64,000 nt of DNA. Source: Agapetus fuscipes (taxonomy: Eukaryota; Arthropoda; Insecta; Trichoptera; Glossosomatidae). The notes under the pieces were generated by a model that worked only from the letters and a program-made list of their open reading frames with translations, did not search any database and was not told the DNA's origin. The stretch is from contig OX637362.1 of the NCBI GenBank assembly GCA_951799405.1, positions 7,580,703 to 7,644,702 on the forward strand. The letters run 5' to 3'. The translations under genes were made by a program, and so were the position numbers. Shown piece by piece: positions 33,633 through 42,880 of the stretch (the stretch's first letter is position 1; the number at the start of each line of letters is the position of its first letter).

Positions 33633-33918
33633 ACTGGTATGTAGTCTAGTGGTAAACGCTACGGACTCGTAAACCAAAACCGTAAACCCAGCGGAACACA
33701 GAAAAATGTTCATTTAATTTTCAAATTTTGCTTTTCGCAGGATTGAAAAATTCATATACCTCTACCAAAGACAGGTCACCAAACGTCCATCCAGCCTGAC
33801 AGCAATAATGCTTCTTGCTTGAGAGTTGTCATTTTCTATAGCGACGACGAAGCTTGCAGAAGGCTCATGAGGTGTGATTCACACAAAAACAGCGCTTACC
33901 AAATAAATCATCCTAATG
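33633..33918 (+). repeat. SINE-B1, full length
   Basis: GTATGTAGTCTAGTGGTAAA and CGGACTCGTAAACC form the head (B box eroded). Then CTTTTCGCAGGATTGAAAAA, TACCAAAGACAGGTCACCAA and the B1 end CGCTTACCAAATAAATCATC. 33919-34266 shows no feature. Confidence 0.85.
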
Positions 33919-34266
33919 AAATTTTAAGAATGGTCAAAATAAGGGAAGCACCAAGTGCTGTCTGGTCAGTTAGTAACAAAAAAACTGGAAAATATTTTAT
34001 GACGTAACCTAGGTTTCCAGAATTATGTACCATTTTCAAGCGAAGTACAAATATAACATGTTAAACTATATGCTTTATCTATATAGGTCTTTCTACTGCT
34101 ATTTGACCTAATTCCACAGATTTCCCAGAAGTTGAGTACCTTGGTATTCCCAATTTCAATAACTAAGAGATTACCTATAAGAAAAAGAGTAATGTAATAA
34201 GAATTGCAATATTTGTATAATAAATTTGTAACTAAAATATGATACTTTTCAAAGACATCTGTCTAT

Positions 34267-34506
34267 CTATAACCTTAGTTGCAGAGATATATTAACATTT
34301 AGAATTCATATGAAGTGCATACCCACGAACCGACACATGTAAGTTCTTGCATACAAATGCTTCATGTGTACTTACAAATTAAAAGCCAAACCTCAAGTGA
34401 ACATACACCCTGCAACTTTTTCCTACCGTCCCTGAAATAGGTGGGGCATTGGAAAAGTTAACCATTTTTTACAGTATCTGTGGTCAGCCTCATACCAACC
34501 TATAAC
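34267..34506 (-). repeat. RL1 LINE 3' tail
   Basis: TATAACCTTAGTTGCAGAGA, GCATACCCACGAACCGACAC, CCTGCAACTTTTTCCTACCG and GTGGTCAGCCTCATACCAAC are reverse RL1 over its full tail length. Confidence 0.88.
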
Positions 34507-34617
34507 TATTAACTTTTTTTTTCACCAATAAAATAAAAATAATTTCAATAAAATCTACATAAGATACTTGATACATAAGTATTTGAAATCAAATTAAATA
34601 AAAATGACGTATCAATT

Positions 34618-34707
34618 TACGGCAAATGTATGAAAACTAAAATTCTCACTAGATTCGCTGCTTTGCTTCCACACATTTTTTTTCAAAACGCTATCATTGA
34701 GTAAAAT
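34618..34707. repeat. Pal MITE, central part
   Basis: AAATGTATGAAAACTAAAAT, TCACTAGATTCGCTGCTTTG and TTTCAAAACGCTATCATTGA. The outer ends are missing. Confidence 0.5.
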
Positions 34708-35084
34708 TATTTTTTCTTGGCGTACCGGTACATTTTTGAAATGCTATGTACGTTGTACTTTTGCGTGTATATTTTTTTTTCAATAAACAAACCTTTATTG
34801 AATACGCTTCAGAAATATTTACCTACCCTCAGGGTTTTATTAAAAAAATATCAATTTTGATTTCGCGATGTCCAAGTTTTGACTTTAATGAGAAACCTTG
34901 TTTTGCCGGGACCCGCCTCGAGCGGATGAATATGAGTCAGGGCTTTCAGATCGTACCCACTGAAAATACACACATGAAAAACTGAAAAAAAATATCACAC
35001 AAGAAGTATTCCTAGTAAAACGTTTTATTTTCGGTGTTATTATTTTTTTTTTAATTAAAAAAATTAAATTAAATCAAACTTTAT

Positions 35085-35128
35085 TTAAATATTTAAAAAA
35101 TTGAAATGGTAAAACATGGTTTTAATTC
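35085..35128 (-). repeat. Penelope-like fragment, left of RL1
   Basis: AAATATTTAAAAAATTGAAA and TGGTAAAACATGGTTTTAATTC match 7930-7969 almost exactly. It continues at 37550 after the RL1 insertion. Confidence 0.75.
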
Positions 35129-37191
35129 GTGGGCCTGAAATAGGCAGTGACCACTATCTCTTATGCGCTAAAATAATGATTGGAGAAGTAAGAAAGAAGA
35201 AACGTAAGAAGAAAGTAAGAAAGCCAAGAATAAAAGTAGAAAGTCTGAGTGATGAAAATGTGAAAGTGAAGTATAAATCAGAAATACAAAAAAAGTTAAG
35301 TGTGAATGAACTTGAAAAGAATGTGAATGAAAAAGATATTGAAAGCATGTGGAAGTTTATGAAAGAAGGAATGATTGAATGTGCTCGAAAAGTATGTGGA
35401 GAAACGAAAGGTGGAAGATTGAAAGGGGATGCCTGGTGGAATGCTAAAGTAAAAGAGGCTGTGAAAGTGAAGAAGGAATGTTACAAAAAGTGGCTGAACG
35501 ACAGGAATGATAGAAAGCTAGAAGATGAATATAAGATAGCCAAGCAAATGGCGAAGAATGTAGTTTATGAAAGCAAAGCGAATGAACAGAGAAAGATTGA
35601 TGAAAAAATGAACAGGAGTTTCACCGACAGTAGGAAGGAATTCTGGAGATGGGTCGGTGCCAATAGGAATAAAGATTCTGCATTGACCACCCCAGGAATC
35701 AAAAGTGCTGTTGGTGAGATGGTATGGGAGAAGGATGAAGTATGTAAGAGATGGAAAGAATATTTTGAAGGGATTTTTGGTCGGGGCGAAAGAATTTTGT
35801 TTAGAAAAATGACAGAAGAGAATGAATTTAGGATTTTGAAAGAAGAAATAAAAGTATCTATTGAATGTTTGAAGAATGGAAAGTCTGCTGGGTTTGATGG
35901 AATAAATGGTGAAATGTTGAAAGCAGGAGGTGAATGCGTGATAGATTGGATGTACGAATTATGTAAGCTTTGTGTGAATGCAGGAGTAGTACCGATGGAT
36001 TGGAGGAAGGCAGTCATTGTTCCCATTTACAAAGGTAAAGGGGACAAAAAAGACTGTCAGAACTTCAGACCAATCAGTCTACTCAGTATACCAGGAAAAG
36101 TCTTCTGTAAGGTGATTATAAAAAATGTGATTCTGACTACTAGTGAAAGGATTTCCGATATACAGTCCGGCTTTATGGCCGGTACAGGCTGTGTTGATCA
36201 GATTTTTACTCTACGACAACTTGTTGAAAAACAATTGTCGGTGAGGCGGAAGCTGTTCACGGCCTTTGTAGATCTGGAAAAGGCTTTTGACTCAGTAGAC
36301 AGAGGTATGTTATGGGATGTTTTGAAAGCATACGGAGTGAATGGGGCTCTCCTAGGTGCGGTGCATGCAAACTATGAAAATAGTACAGCATGTGTTCGTA
36401 TTGATGATGAGTATAGTGAATGGTTTGAAGTTTTTAAGGGTGTAAGGCAAGGATGTGTGATGAGCCCATGGCTATTTAACATAGTCATGGACAAGTGTGT
36501 TCGAGATGCTAGACTTGATGATTGTGGATTAATGATAGGAGAGAGCAAAGTGAGTGTTCTACTGTATGCGGATGATGCTGTTCTTGTATCGGACTCAGCA
36601 GTAGAATTGCAAACGATGCTCTCTAGATTGAACGAAGCTCTGCTAGGTAGTTATTTGAAATTGAATGCAAGTAAGACGAAAGTTTTGATTTTTGAAAGAA
36701 ATGAAGAAAATACGAACTACGAATTTAGAATAAACGGAATGAATGTTGATGTGGTAAATGAGTTTGTATACTTGAATGAAAGTGAAATTAGTAAAGTCCA
36801 TACTGTTGAAATGGACTTTCTAAGAAGTATGATTGGGAAAAAACGGAGTGACAGGGTGAGGAATGATTTTGTAAGAAAAGAATGTGGTGCAAAAGAAAGT
36901 GTGAAAGTGAAGATTAAAAGAAGTTTGTTAAGATGGTTTGGGCATATGGAGAGAATGAATGAGGAAAGACTGACGAAGAAAGTATATGTTGGTAGAATAG
37001 ATGGATGTCGTGGTAGAGGAAGACCGGGAAAGGTATGGATGGACCAAATATCCGAAATTGCGAATGAATGGAATATCCAGAGTCATAATAAAAGAAGAGC
37101 TTGTATGAAGAAGGTTATGACTCTGGAGGAAATGAAAGAAGTATGCAAGGATAGAAAGAAATGGCGGTTGATCTGTGATGTTGGCGGCTAG
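35116..37191 (+). CDS. RL1 reverse transcriptase, 5'-truncated and internally deleted
   Basis: 691 codons, the only long frame in the window. Residues 10-13 (GSDH) are the last motif of an APE-type endonuclease; everything before it is missing. RT motifs follow: GFDGIN near 259, NFRPISLLS near 316, FVDLEKAFDSVD near 383 (first catalytic Asp), GVRQGCVMSP near 442 and YADD near 483. The C-terminus has LLRWFGHMERM near 604 and GRGRPGKVWMDQI near 633. The start ATG and first four codons lie in the host Penelope-like repeat, so the frame begins outside the element by chance. After NEFVYL (about 555) it jumps to VEMDFLRSMIGKK; related proteins, and the RL2 piece at 26780, have about 70 more residues there, so the thumb region is deleted in frame. 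It cannot be a complete working enzyme. Confidence 0.9.
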   Translation: MVLIRGPEIGSDHYLLCAKIMIGEVRKKKRKKKVRKPRIKVESLSDENVKVKYKSEIQKKLSVNELEKNVNEKDIESMWKFMKEGMIECARKVCGETKGGRLKGDAWWNAKVKEAVKVKKECYKKWLNDRNDRKLEDEYKIAKQMAKNVVYESKANEQRKIDEKMNRSFTDSRKEFWRWVGANRNKDSALTTPGIKSAVGEMVWEKDEVCKRWKEYFEGIFGRGERILFRKMTEENEFRILKEEIKVSIECLKNGKSAGFDGINGEMLKAGGECVIDWMYELCKLCVNAGVVPMDWRKAVIVPIYKGKGDKKDCQNFRPISLLSIPGKVFCKVIIKNVILTTSERISDIQSGFMAGTGCVDQIFTLRQLVEKQLSVRRKLFTAFVDLEKAFDSVDRGMLWDVLKAYGVNGALLGAVHANYENSTACVRIDDEYSEWFEVFKGVRQGCVMSPWLFNIVMDKCVRDARLDDCGLMIGESKVSVLLYADDAVLVSDSAVELQTMLSRLNEALLGSYLKLNASKTKVLIFERNEENTNYEFRINGMNVDVVNEFVYLNESEISKVHTVEMDFLRSMIGKKRSDRVRNDFVRKECGAKESVKVKIKRSLLRWFGHMERMNEERLTKKVYVGRIDGCRGRGRPGKVWMDQISEIANEWNIQSHNKRRACMKKVMTLEEMKEVCKDRKKWRLICDVGG

Positions 37192-37549
37192 GGTTTGTTA
37201 AAGTGAATTTGGTTTTATGATTTAGTTTTTTATGTCCATGTAAATATTGTTATTTTTATTCTTTGATTTTAAAAAATGTAATTTGTCATGTATGTTCCTT
37301 GACTTAAAGGTTGTTATGCGGCTGACCACCCATAATATAAAAATTGATTCACTTTGCCAATGTCACCCCTGTTTCAGGGAAGGACGGCAAGAGTTGCAAG
37401 GCTTATGTTCATTTGAGATTGGGTTTTTATATTGTAGGTCCACATGCGGCATGTGTTAGCGCGAAATTATACATATCTGCTTGTGGGAATGCATTTAGTA
37501 TAAATCTTAAATGATATATATCTTTGCAGCCTAGATTAGATTAGATTAG
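35129..37549 (+). mobile_element. RL1 LINE, longest copy (RTE-like non-LTR retrotransposon)
   Basis: A 2421-bp insertion flanked by AATTC (35124-35128 and 37550-37554). Comparing with the uninterrupted repeat at 7930-8025 gives the exact boundaries. It contains a long reverse-transcriptase frame, about 100 bp of spacer, and the roughly 250-bp tail (37300-37549) ending in (AGATT)n. It is 5'-truncated inside the endonuclease domain. Copying by target-primed reverse transcription is known for this class. All short RL1 tails in the window share its last 250 bp. Confidence 0.93.
37300..37549 (+). repeat. RL1 3' tail of the long copy (family reference)
   Basis: TTCCTTGACTTAAAGGTTGT starts the module. 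CACCCCTGTTTCAGGGAAGG, GCAAGAGTTGCAAGGCTTAT, CATGCGGCATGTG and TGCTTGTGGGAATGCATTTA lead to an (AGATT)n end. The self-complementary CATGCGGCATG and CTGTTTCAG segments are conserved among copies and could be the stem-loops recognised by the RL1 enzyme (inference). Confidence 0.9.
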
Positions 37550-37690
37550 AATTCACTTTATTCTTTTCGTTTTTGCTCGAACATTTTCGCCTAATGAGGC
37601 TAATGAGGCTAACTTTATTTTCTTCCATCTTTATTGTTTGAGTGGTTACTAACGTTTTCGGGGGAGAACCTTCATCTTCAGGTTGCAATC
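37550..37690 (-). repeat. Penelope-like fragment, right of RL1
   Basis: The minus strand has CTGAAGATGAAGGTTCTCCC followed by CCGAAAACGTTAG (CTGANGA...GAAA core). Further on come a duplicated TTAGCCTCAT block, GGCGAAAATGTTCGAGC and AATAAAGTGAATT. This agrees with the copy at 7930-8025. Confidence 0.6.
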
Positions 37691-37786
37691 TATGACTTTA
37701 TTTTTTTCAATATTTGTACGATTTGCTTGGTTCAATTTCATATAACTCCGATTAAATTTATTTTGGGATTCACACACCTTTTTTTA

Positions 37787-37988
37787 AAGAAATCCTGTGC
37801 GAGAGACTTCCTAGATTTCAGAGACTCTAGGAGTCTATGACACTTGTTGTAGTGTCGCAGAGGTGTTTACTAGCTTGGTCGTCACTACGAAGCGCCAATA
37901 CTCATGCAATACCTAGTTGCTGTAGGACTGGATGGACCTTTTAGTAAAGTAAAGGTTTTATGAATTGTTTAACACAGCGAAGAGCATG
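37787..37988 (-). repeat. SINE-B2 3' two thirds
   Basis: AAGAAATCCTGTGCGAGAGA, GGAGTCTATGACACTTGTTG, GCGCCAATACTCATGCAATA and ACACAGCGAAGAGCATG are reverse SINE-B2. It ends in a 16-T run next to the following SINE. Confidence 0.85.
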
Positions 37989-38003
37989 TTTTTTTTTTTT
38001 TTT

Positions 38004-38336
38004 TAAGGAATCCTGTGCGGGAGGCTCCCCAATTCTTAAAAGTCTTGGGGGCCTATGTCACCCTGGAAGGGTGCCGCAGAGGTGTTGCTTGAGTTCTTAG
38101 TTCTGTCGTAAGGCGCTGCAAGGAAGTGGTGACTGATGTTGGTTTTAAAAAAAACTGGATTAAATTGGGAAGGGAACACAGATACTGGTAGACCATTCCA
38201 TAAACGGGCAGTTTGGCATGTTTGAAAATATCAATGGTATATTTTTTGTTCTCCGCCGGGATTTGAACCCACAACCTTTCATTTACGAGTCCGAAGGGTT
38301 GCCACCACTAGAGTGCGGACCGGTCAATTTACAAAT
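38004..38336 (-). repeat. SINE-B3: tRNA-Thr-like head with a third body type
   Basis: On the minus strand: head GACCGGTCCGCACTCTAGTG, CGGACTCGTAAATG, B box GGTTGTGGGTTCAAATCCC. Then, after AATATACCATTGATATTTTC, a body unlike B1 or B2: AACTGCCCGTTTATGGAATG, TACCAGTATCTGTGTTCCC, TCACCACTTCC and a CGCACAGGATTCC end shared with B2. The head-body junction is at about 38222. Confidence 0.85.
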
Positions 38337-38342
38337 TACAGA

Positions 38343-38378
38343 TCAACCGCCATTTTTTCTGTCCTCATCTCATTTTGT
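38343..38378 (-). repeat. RL1 C-terminal codons, remnant
   Basis: CAGATCAACCGCCATTTTTT then CTGTCC matches the antisense of the end of the RL1 frame. Only about 35 bp. Confidence 0.6.
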
Positions 38379-38393
38379 AAAATCTCATTTCCA

Positions 38394-38538
38394 AAAGAAG
38401 AAAATGCATGAAAAAGGTGATGGATATGAATGAATTGAAAGAGGTATGTAAGGATAGGAAAAAATGGAGGCAGCTCTGCAGAGGCTCTGGCCGCTCCTAG
38501 CGGAATGGCGACAGAGTTACAGTTACAGTTACAGTCAT
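38394..38538 (+). repeat. RL2 LINE 3' end
   Basis: AAGAAGAAAATGCATGAAAA, AATGGAGGCAGCTCTGCAGA and AGCGGAATGGCGACAGAGTT end in (ACAGTT)n. It is almost identical to 29029-29171. Confidence 0.85.
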
Positions 38539-38689
38539 TTCCACGTTTGATCCTATACAACGCATTTTGGTTATTGTTGTTTTGAAAGTTGTTTACACAA
38601 AACAATTTGAATATTTTCCAGCATTATAAATTCACGGATGTTGCAATACGCAGATAACTTTTGCGTTGCACAATAGCACCTACATATTC

Positions 38690-38940
38690 CAGTGCGAGTC
38701 ATTGTTTGCGTGGAGAACCTGCCTCGGGCCGTGTAAGCGAGCCGCAATCAATGCGGAATAAAAGTCAGCGCTGTAACTCTCTATATAAATGACGACACGA
38801 CCAGAACAACACACTCCACTTCATCGAGTTGTCAGGCGGAGAGCGGACCGGCAACATGTACAACCCAGCGCTCTTTAAAATCGATTCTGTTTGCATTGCA
38901 CGTCGCCGTGGGGCAAGGGAGCTAGGATGACACACACTCT
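38690..38940 (+). promoter_or_regulatory. GC-rich block with TATA box, possible promoter and short frame
   Basis: About 250 bp clearly richer in G and C than the flanks. A strong TATATAAA lies at 38782-38789. Some 70 bp downstream an ATG in an insect-like context (GGCAACATG, 38856) opens a 24-codon frame ending at a TGA at 38930. No known protein is recognised and no clear splice donor follows. It could be the 5' end of a host gene, a transposon promoter or chance. Confidence 0.3.
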
Positions 38941-39046
38941 CCATCTGATTATTTATTAAAATGTAGAAATATTTCATACAATGCAGCTGTACTTCAATGG
39001 CGCATGAACTGGAGAACAATCCAATAGATGGATGCAATAAAAATGA

Positions 39047-39178
39047 AAAACCTTAGCCGCCAACATAACCGATTTACCGTATTTTCTGTCTATTTTTTTC
39101 TGACTTCTTTCATTTTATACAGATTCTTAATATTTTTCATACAAGCTGTTCTTTTATTACGACTCTGGATATCCCATT
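39047..39178 (-). pseudogene. RL1 LINE fragment (end of the reading frame)
   Basis: CCTTAGCCGCCAACATAACC, TTTTTCATACAAGCTGTTCT and ACGACTCTGGATATCCCATT are antisense to RL1 37070-37190. The 3' tail is absent on this side. Confidence 0.8.
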
Positions 39179-39239
39179 AAAAGCTAGTTCAAGGAATTTT
39201 GACAAACAATACTTTTCTCAGTCTTTTAAAAACTTTAAA

Positions 39240-39433
39240 AAGTGGTTCCCCTTCCCAACGTTACCCCTGTTTCAGAAAATGGCGGTAAGATTTTCAGGGC
39301 TATTGTAAATTTGCGATTTGGTTTTTATTTTGAAAGTACACATGCGATATGTGTACGTGCGAACTCGTACGTGTCTTATTGTGGGTATTGATTTTATATA
39401 AATCCTAAATGCTTGTATCGATGCAACTTTAGA
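39240..39433 (+). repeat. RL1 LINE 3' tail
   Basis: TTACCCCTGTTTCAGAAAAT, ACACATGCGATATGTGTACG and GTATCGATGCAACTTTAG. It lies head-to-head with the antisense RL1 fragment just upstream. Confidence 0.82.
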
Positions 39434-39497
39434 ACCCTATACATAATCTGTAAGTTTATTTTTTCCAACATTGGCCATTCATTTACTAAAATAAATA

Positions 39498-39752
39498 ATA
39501 TTAGGATGATTTATTTGGTGAGCGCTGTTTTTGTGAGTATCACACCTCAAGAGCCCTCTGCGAGCTTGGTCGTCGCTGTAGAAAGCGCCAATTCTCAAGC
39601 AAGACCCAGTTGTTGTAAGGTTGGATGGACCTTTCAGTGACCGGTCTTTGGGAAAGGTATATGAATTTTTCAACTCAGCGAAGAGCACATTCGAAATATA
39701 AATGGTATATTTTTGTGCTCCGCCAAGATCCGAATCCACAACCTTTCCTTTT
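39498..39752 (-). repeat. SINE-B1, head partly lost
   Basis: GGATGATTTATTTGGTGAGC, TCACACCTCAAGAGCCCTCT, GTGACCGGTCTTTGGGAAAG and CGCCAAGATCCGAATCCACA (reverse B box). It ends before the A box. Confidence 0.88.
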
Positions 39753-40056
39753 AAATTGATTTCATGTATTCCAAAACACAGGTGCTTGTATACAAGACAG
39801 AGTGCTTTTATAAGTGTTTCCACAAAGACCAGTTTTTCTAGATAATGCGTAAACCATCAACAACTCATCTTTGTCTGAGTCGCTGCATATTGTGACCAGT
39901 AACGACGACTTATTAGCGTCAAAGCCATTGTAATAAATACAAAATACGCGACGTTTCGGCGCTTTAGTGGTGCCGTATAGTCACGCGCGTTAAAAACGCT
40001 TTCTGTTTGACTGAGCGTTTAAAGTTTATCTATGTTATTCTACCTCTGCCTCTCAC

Positions 40057-40096
40057 AAATGATGACACTACACTCCTGACTGTAGTGTCATCATTT
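40057..40096. repeat. 16-bp perfect hairpin
   Basis: AAATGATGACACTACA, 8-nt loop, TGTAGTGTCATCATTT. It may be the end of a short inverted-repeat element. Otherwise 39753-40525 shows nothing but a CGCGACGTTTCGGCGC segment at about 39948. Confidence 0.8.
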
Positions 40097-40525
40097 ATGG
40101 TTTTTTATTAATTTTTGCAAGAACAACCAGTTATGAAGGTTTTAAATCCACTCACATCTGAAGGAGAAGTGATTTAAAGCATCGCTAATGGCGTCCATTG
40201 ATCAAGTTAGCGGTCAACTCCTTTCATTTCTATAATGAAATCATGAGCGATAAATTTAAGAAAACTTGTATTTCTTCATCATCTATTTTAATATGGCCGA
40301 ATTAAATTATCGTCTCAAATCTTCATACGATTAGAAAGTAATTTTAGATTTGAAATTAAACGTTGTTTCATAATTAAAAAAACGTAAGTTTATTTAAAGT
40401 ATAGGCCTTTACTTTTAAAGACAGTTAAATGGTATAATCGTTTTAAAAATTTATATATATTATACTAACAGTCAACCTGTAGAACAGAATATTTACCGTA
40501 AATTGTAACTTCATTCTGATTTTTA

Positions 40526-40834
40526 CATTCACTCACTTGGTAGAATACTTGCGTTCTATGAGGTCAAGGGTTCGATACCCACCAAGGGTATAATAAATGA
40601 TTTCCCGTTTCGGTGTTCTTTAGTTTCAAACCTTTAATCAAAATACCGCCAAGGTTAACTCTGTCTTCACAAGAAATGAGATCCAGCTCCTTTGAGAGTT
40701 GGGAAATTTCCACGTAAGGTGGTTGGCGTAAGGCTGGTCCCCATGAAAAGAAATAGGTAACAAACGCCACATGCGACCCCTTCTGGGGCAACGCGGTAAG
40801 ATGTTACACCATTGGTAAGCTTAATTGCGTTTAT
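40526..40834 (+). repeat. SINE-A
   Basis: ACTCACTTGGTAGAATACTT and GGGTTCGATACCCACC (A and B box regions), then the body through AACGCGGTAAGATGTTACAC. A few bases of the 5' end are gone. Confidence 0.88.
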
Positions 40835-41002
40835 ACTATAGGCTTTATCAGTCAGATTATGCAAAAGTATCCAAGGACCAAAAAAATGGCGGTAAAACTG
40901 CTAAAGCGATGAATTACAAAAATACAAACGTCTTTTTTATATTTGTGATGAAATTTATTTTTATTACTTTTAATTTTTACCAATTATGAATATTACTCAA
41001 AT

Positions 41003-41170
41003 GAACAACCATTTTGTAAAAATTGATTCACCTTTGCCAATGTCATCTCGGTTTCAGAGAAATTCATCAAGAGCTGCAAGGTTTCTATTAATTTGATATT
41101 TGTGTCTTATTCGTTGTAACTACACATGCAGCACGTGTAAGCGCAAACTTACATATTATGTTCCTGCTTT
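41003..41170 (+). repeat. RL1 LINE 3' tail, 3' end lost
   Basis: GATTCACCTTTGCCAATGTC, GAGCTGCAAGGTTTC and ACACATGCAGCACGTGTAAG. It stops before the microsatellite. 41171-41737 shows no gene. The GTCCACAAACAG/GGTCACATAACAG motifs near 41521-41570 recur in opposite sense at 52070-52140. Confidence 0.8.
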
Positions 41171-41737
41171 TTTGCTTCATCTTCAAAATCTTCAATGTTT
41201 ACTAATATTTTCAACATACATTGTATACTGTATGTCTTCAATCCAATTTTCAATCGAAAAAAAACCTCCGCCAAATTCAGGTTCGAGCGAAATGACGCGT
41301 GCACCGCATTTATTTATCAGCTAGGATTTCATTTGCGCAGCAACCACACAAGGATCACGTGGGCCCCTGTACATCCATCCTTTCCACAACGATAAACAAT
41401 CGCCATTATCAAATTATTAACGCGTTATCGCTAACAAACACTCAAAAACTTGCTAAAACTTCATTTAAAAGCTTTGGCACTGCAAACCATGTCACGACAA
41501 ATCGGGATAAAAGATAACTCGTCCACAAACAGATCAATCATTAACAAATCGGTCACATAACAGTTTGTCCACAGAACTTTTCAATCGACGATATTTCGGT
41601 CGGTCTTTTCGATCATGGTAGTTGCGAAAGAAAATGGTAATTTCTGAAACAAAACCGTATTACATAGACCTTCTCTAGCTTGTTTTTTAAAAAAAATGAG
41701 ATTTCTTCAGGATGATTCACAATTCAGTCCGTGCAAT

Positions 41738-41940
41738 GGCAAAATAAAAACATTGTGAAGATTTACTCAAACTTAATAAGAAATGAGAACCAGCTCTCTC
41801 GTAAGCTGATAAATTTCAACTTCAAGAGAAGTAGTTAGTGAAAGCCAGACCCTGTTACCCGTGAAAATAAATAGGTTCCACACTTCACATGCGAAACATC
41901 TTCGATAACAACTTGGTATCAATTTGTACACAATGCCTGC
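41738..41940 (+). repeat. SINE-A body fragment
   Basis: AAGAAATGAGAACCAGCTCT, TTCAACTTCAAGAGAAGTAG, CTGTTACCCGTGAAAATAAATA. The head is absent. Confidence 0.75.
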
Positions 41941-41999
41941 AATCGAACTCACCATCTTCCCATTTTAAAAACTTCCCTTTGTAAAAATTTGGCACCGTT

Positions 42000-42258
42000 G
42001 TCAGTGGCTGATGGAAACAGAGGAAAGGATGTTGCAATTGTTGCAGTTACTGAAACCCGTATGCTGTTTTTTAAAGCATCAGAGGTTCCAATATGAACAG
42101 AGAAATGGATGTTGCTGATGCTCAAAGCTGTCGTGCTGTTTTTGAAGCATCAGGGGGCTTCAATAAGAACAGAAGAATAGATGTTACAGTCACTAAAACC
42201 CGTTGAGCTATTTTTAAACCATCAGGAGGTACCAATGGGCTCAGAAGTCAGAAGAATG
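42000..42258 (+). repeat. 70-bp minisatellite, left part
   Basis: The unit has GTTACTGAAACCCGT, GCTGTTTTTGAAGCATCAGG, then a GGTTCC-AATG-AACAG block and GAATGGATGTT. Units start at about 42045, 42108 and 42183. The array is interrupted by a LINE end and resumes at 42618. Confidence 0.85.
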
Positions 42259-42617
42259 GATTTTGGGCTTAAAAGCACTGCGTGGGAGTGCTCCGGGGTA
42301 CCTAATGGAGCTGGTGTCTCCAGCAACTACAACCTCGCGCGGACAAACACTGAGGTGAGCTGCATCAAGAAACAGCTGCCTGGGCATCCCTGCAAGAAGA
42401 CCCCGCACTGTTTTTGGAGACAGGGCATTCAAGGCGGTCACTCCAATGACTTGGAATGCTATTCCCACCTCACTGAGGGAACTGGATTTGGAGAGACTGT
42501 TTAAAAGACGTCTCAAGATTCACCTCTTCGTCCAATCATACGGACAAGCGCCTTTGCAGTGACACACTGTCATAAAAAGCGCTTTATAAATTTTGTATTA
42601 GGAATAATAATAATAAT
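42259..42617 (+). pseudogene. CR1/L2-type LINE 3' end inside the minisatellite
   Basis: In the frame after a shift, residues read AFKAVTPMTWNAIPTSLREL, then RLFKRRLKIHLF and ALYKF. This is the AWN-LP...LKT.LF C-terminal pattern of CR1/L2 LINEs. It ends in (AAT)n at 42603-42617. It is 5'-truncated with no RT core. The 107-codon frame at 42181-42504 mixes minisatellite and LINE and is not a real gene. Confidence 0.8.
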
Positions 42618-42880
42618 AGATATTGCAGTTACTGAAACCCGTCGTACAGGTTTTGAAGCATCAGGAGTTCCGATGGGAACAAAGGGAGGGATGAAAACCC
42701 TTGTTGCTGTTTTTGAAGCGACAAGGGATCCCTTGATGGGAACAATGGAATGGATTTTACAGTAACTGAAACCCGTGATGCTGTTTTTGGACATCATCAC
42801 GAGGTTCCGATGGAAACAAAGGGAGTGATTCTGCTGTTACTCAAACCCGTGATGCTGTTTTTGAAGCATCGAGCTACACA
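42618..42880 (+). repeat. 70-bp minisatellite, right part
   Basis: Further units with GTTACTGAAACCCGT or GTAACTGAAACCCGT at about 42624 and 42764, and GTTACTCAAACCCGT at about 42835. GCTGTTTTTGAAGC is conserved. 42881-43387 has nothing recognised. Confidence 0.85.

Noticed and set aside
35565..36026. 153-codon minus-strand frame
   Set aside because: It is a shadow of the RL1 reverse transcriptase, caused by its purine-rich coding strand.
39900..39975. Penelope-like motif around CGCCGAAACGTCGCG (minus strand)
   Set aside because: The CTGANGA half is missing, so the resemblance is limited to one short word.
42181..42504. 107-codon gene
   Set aside because: The frame starts in a minisatellite unit and runs into a frameshifted LINE end.
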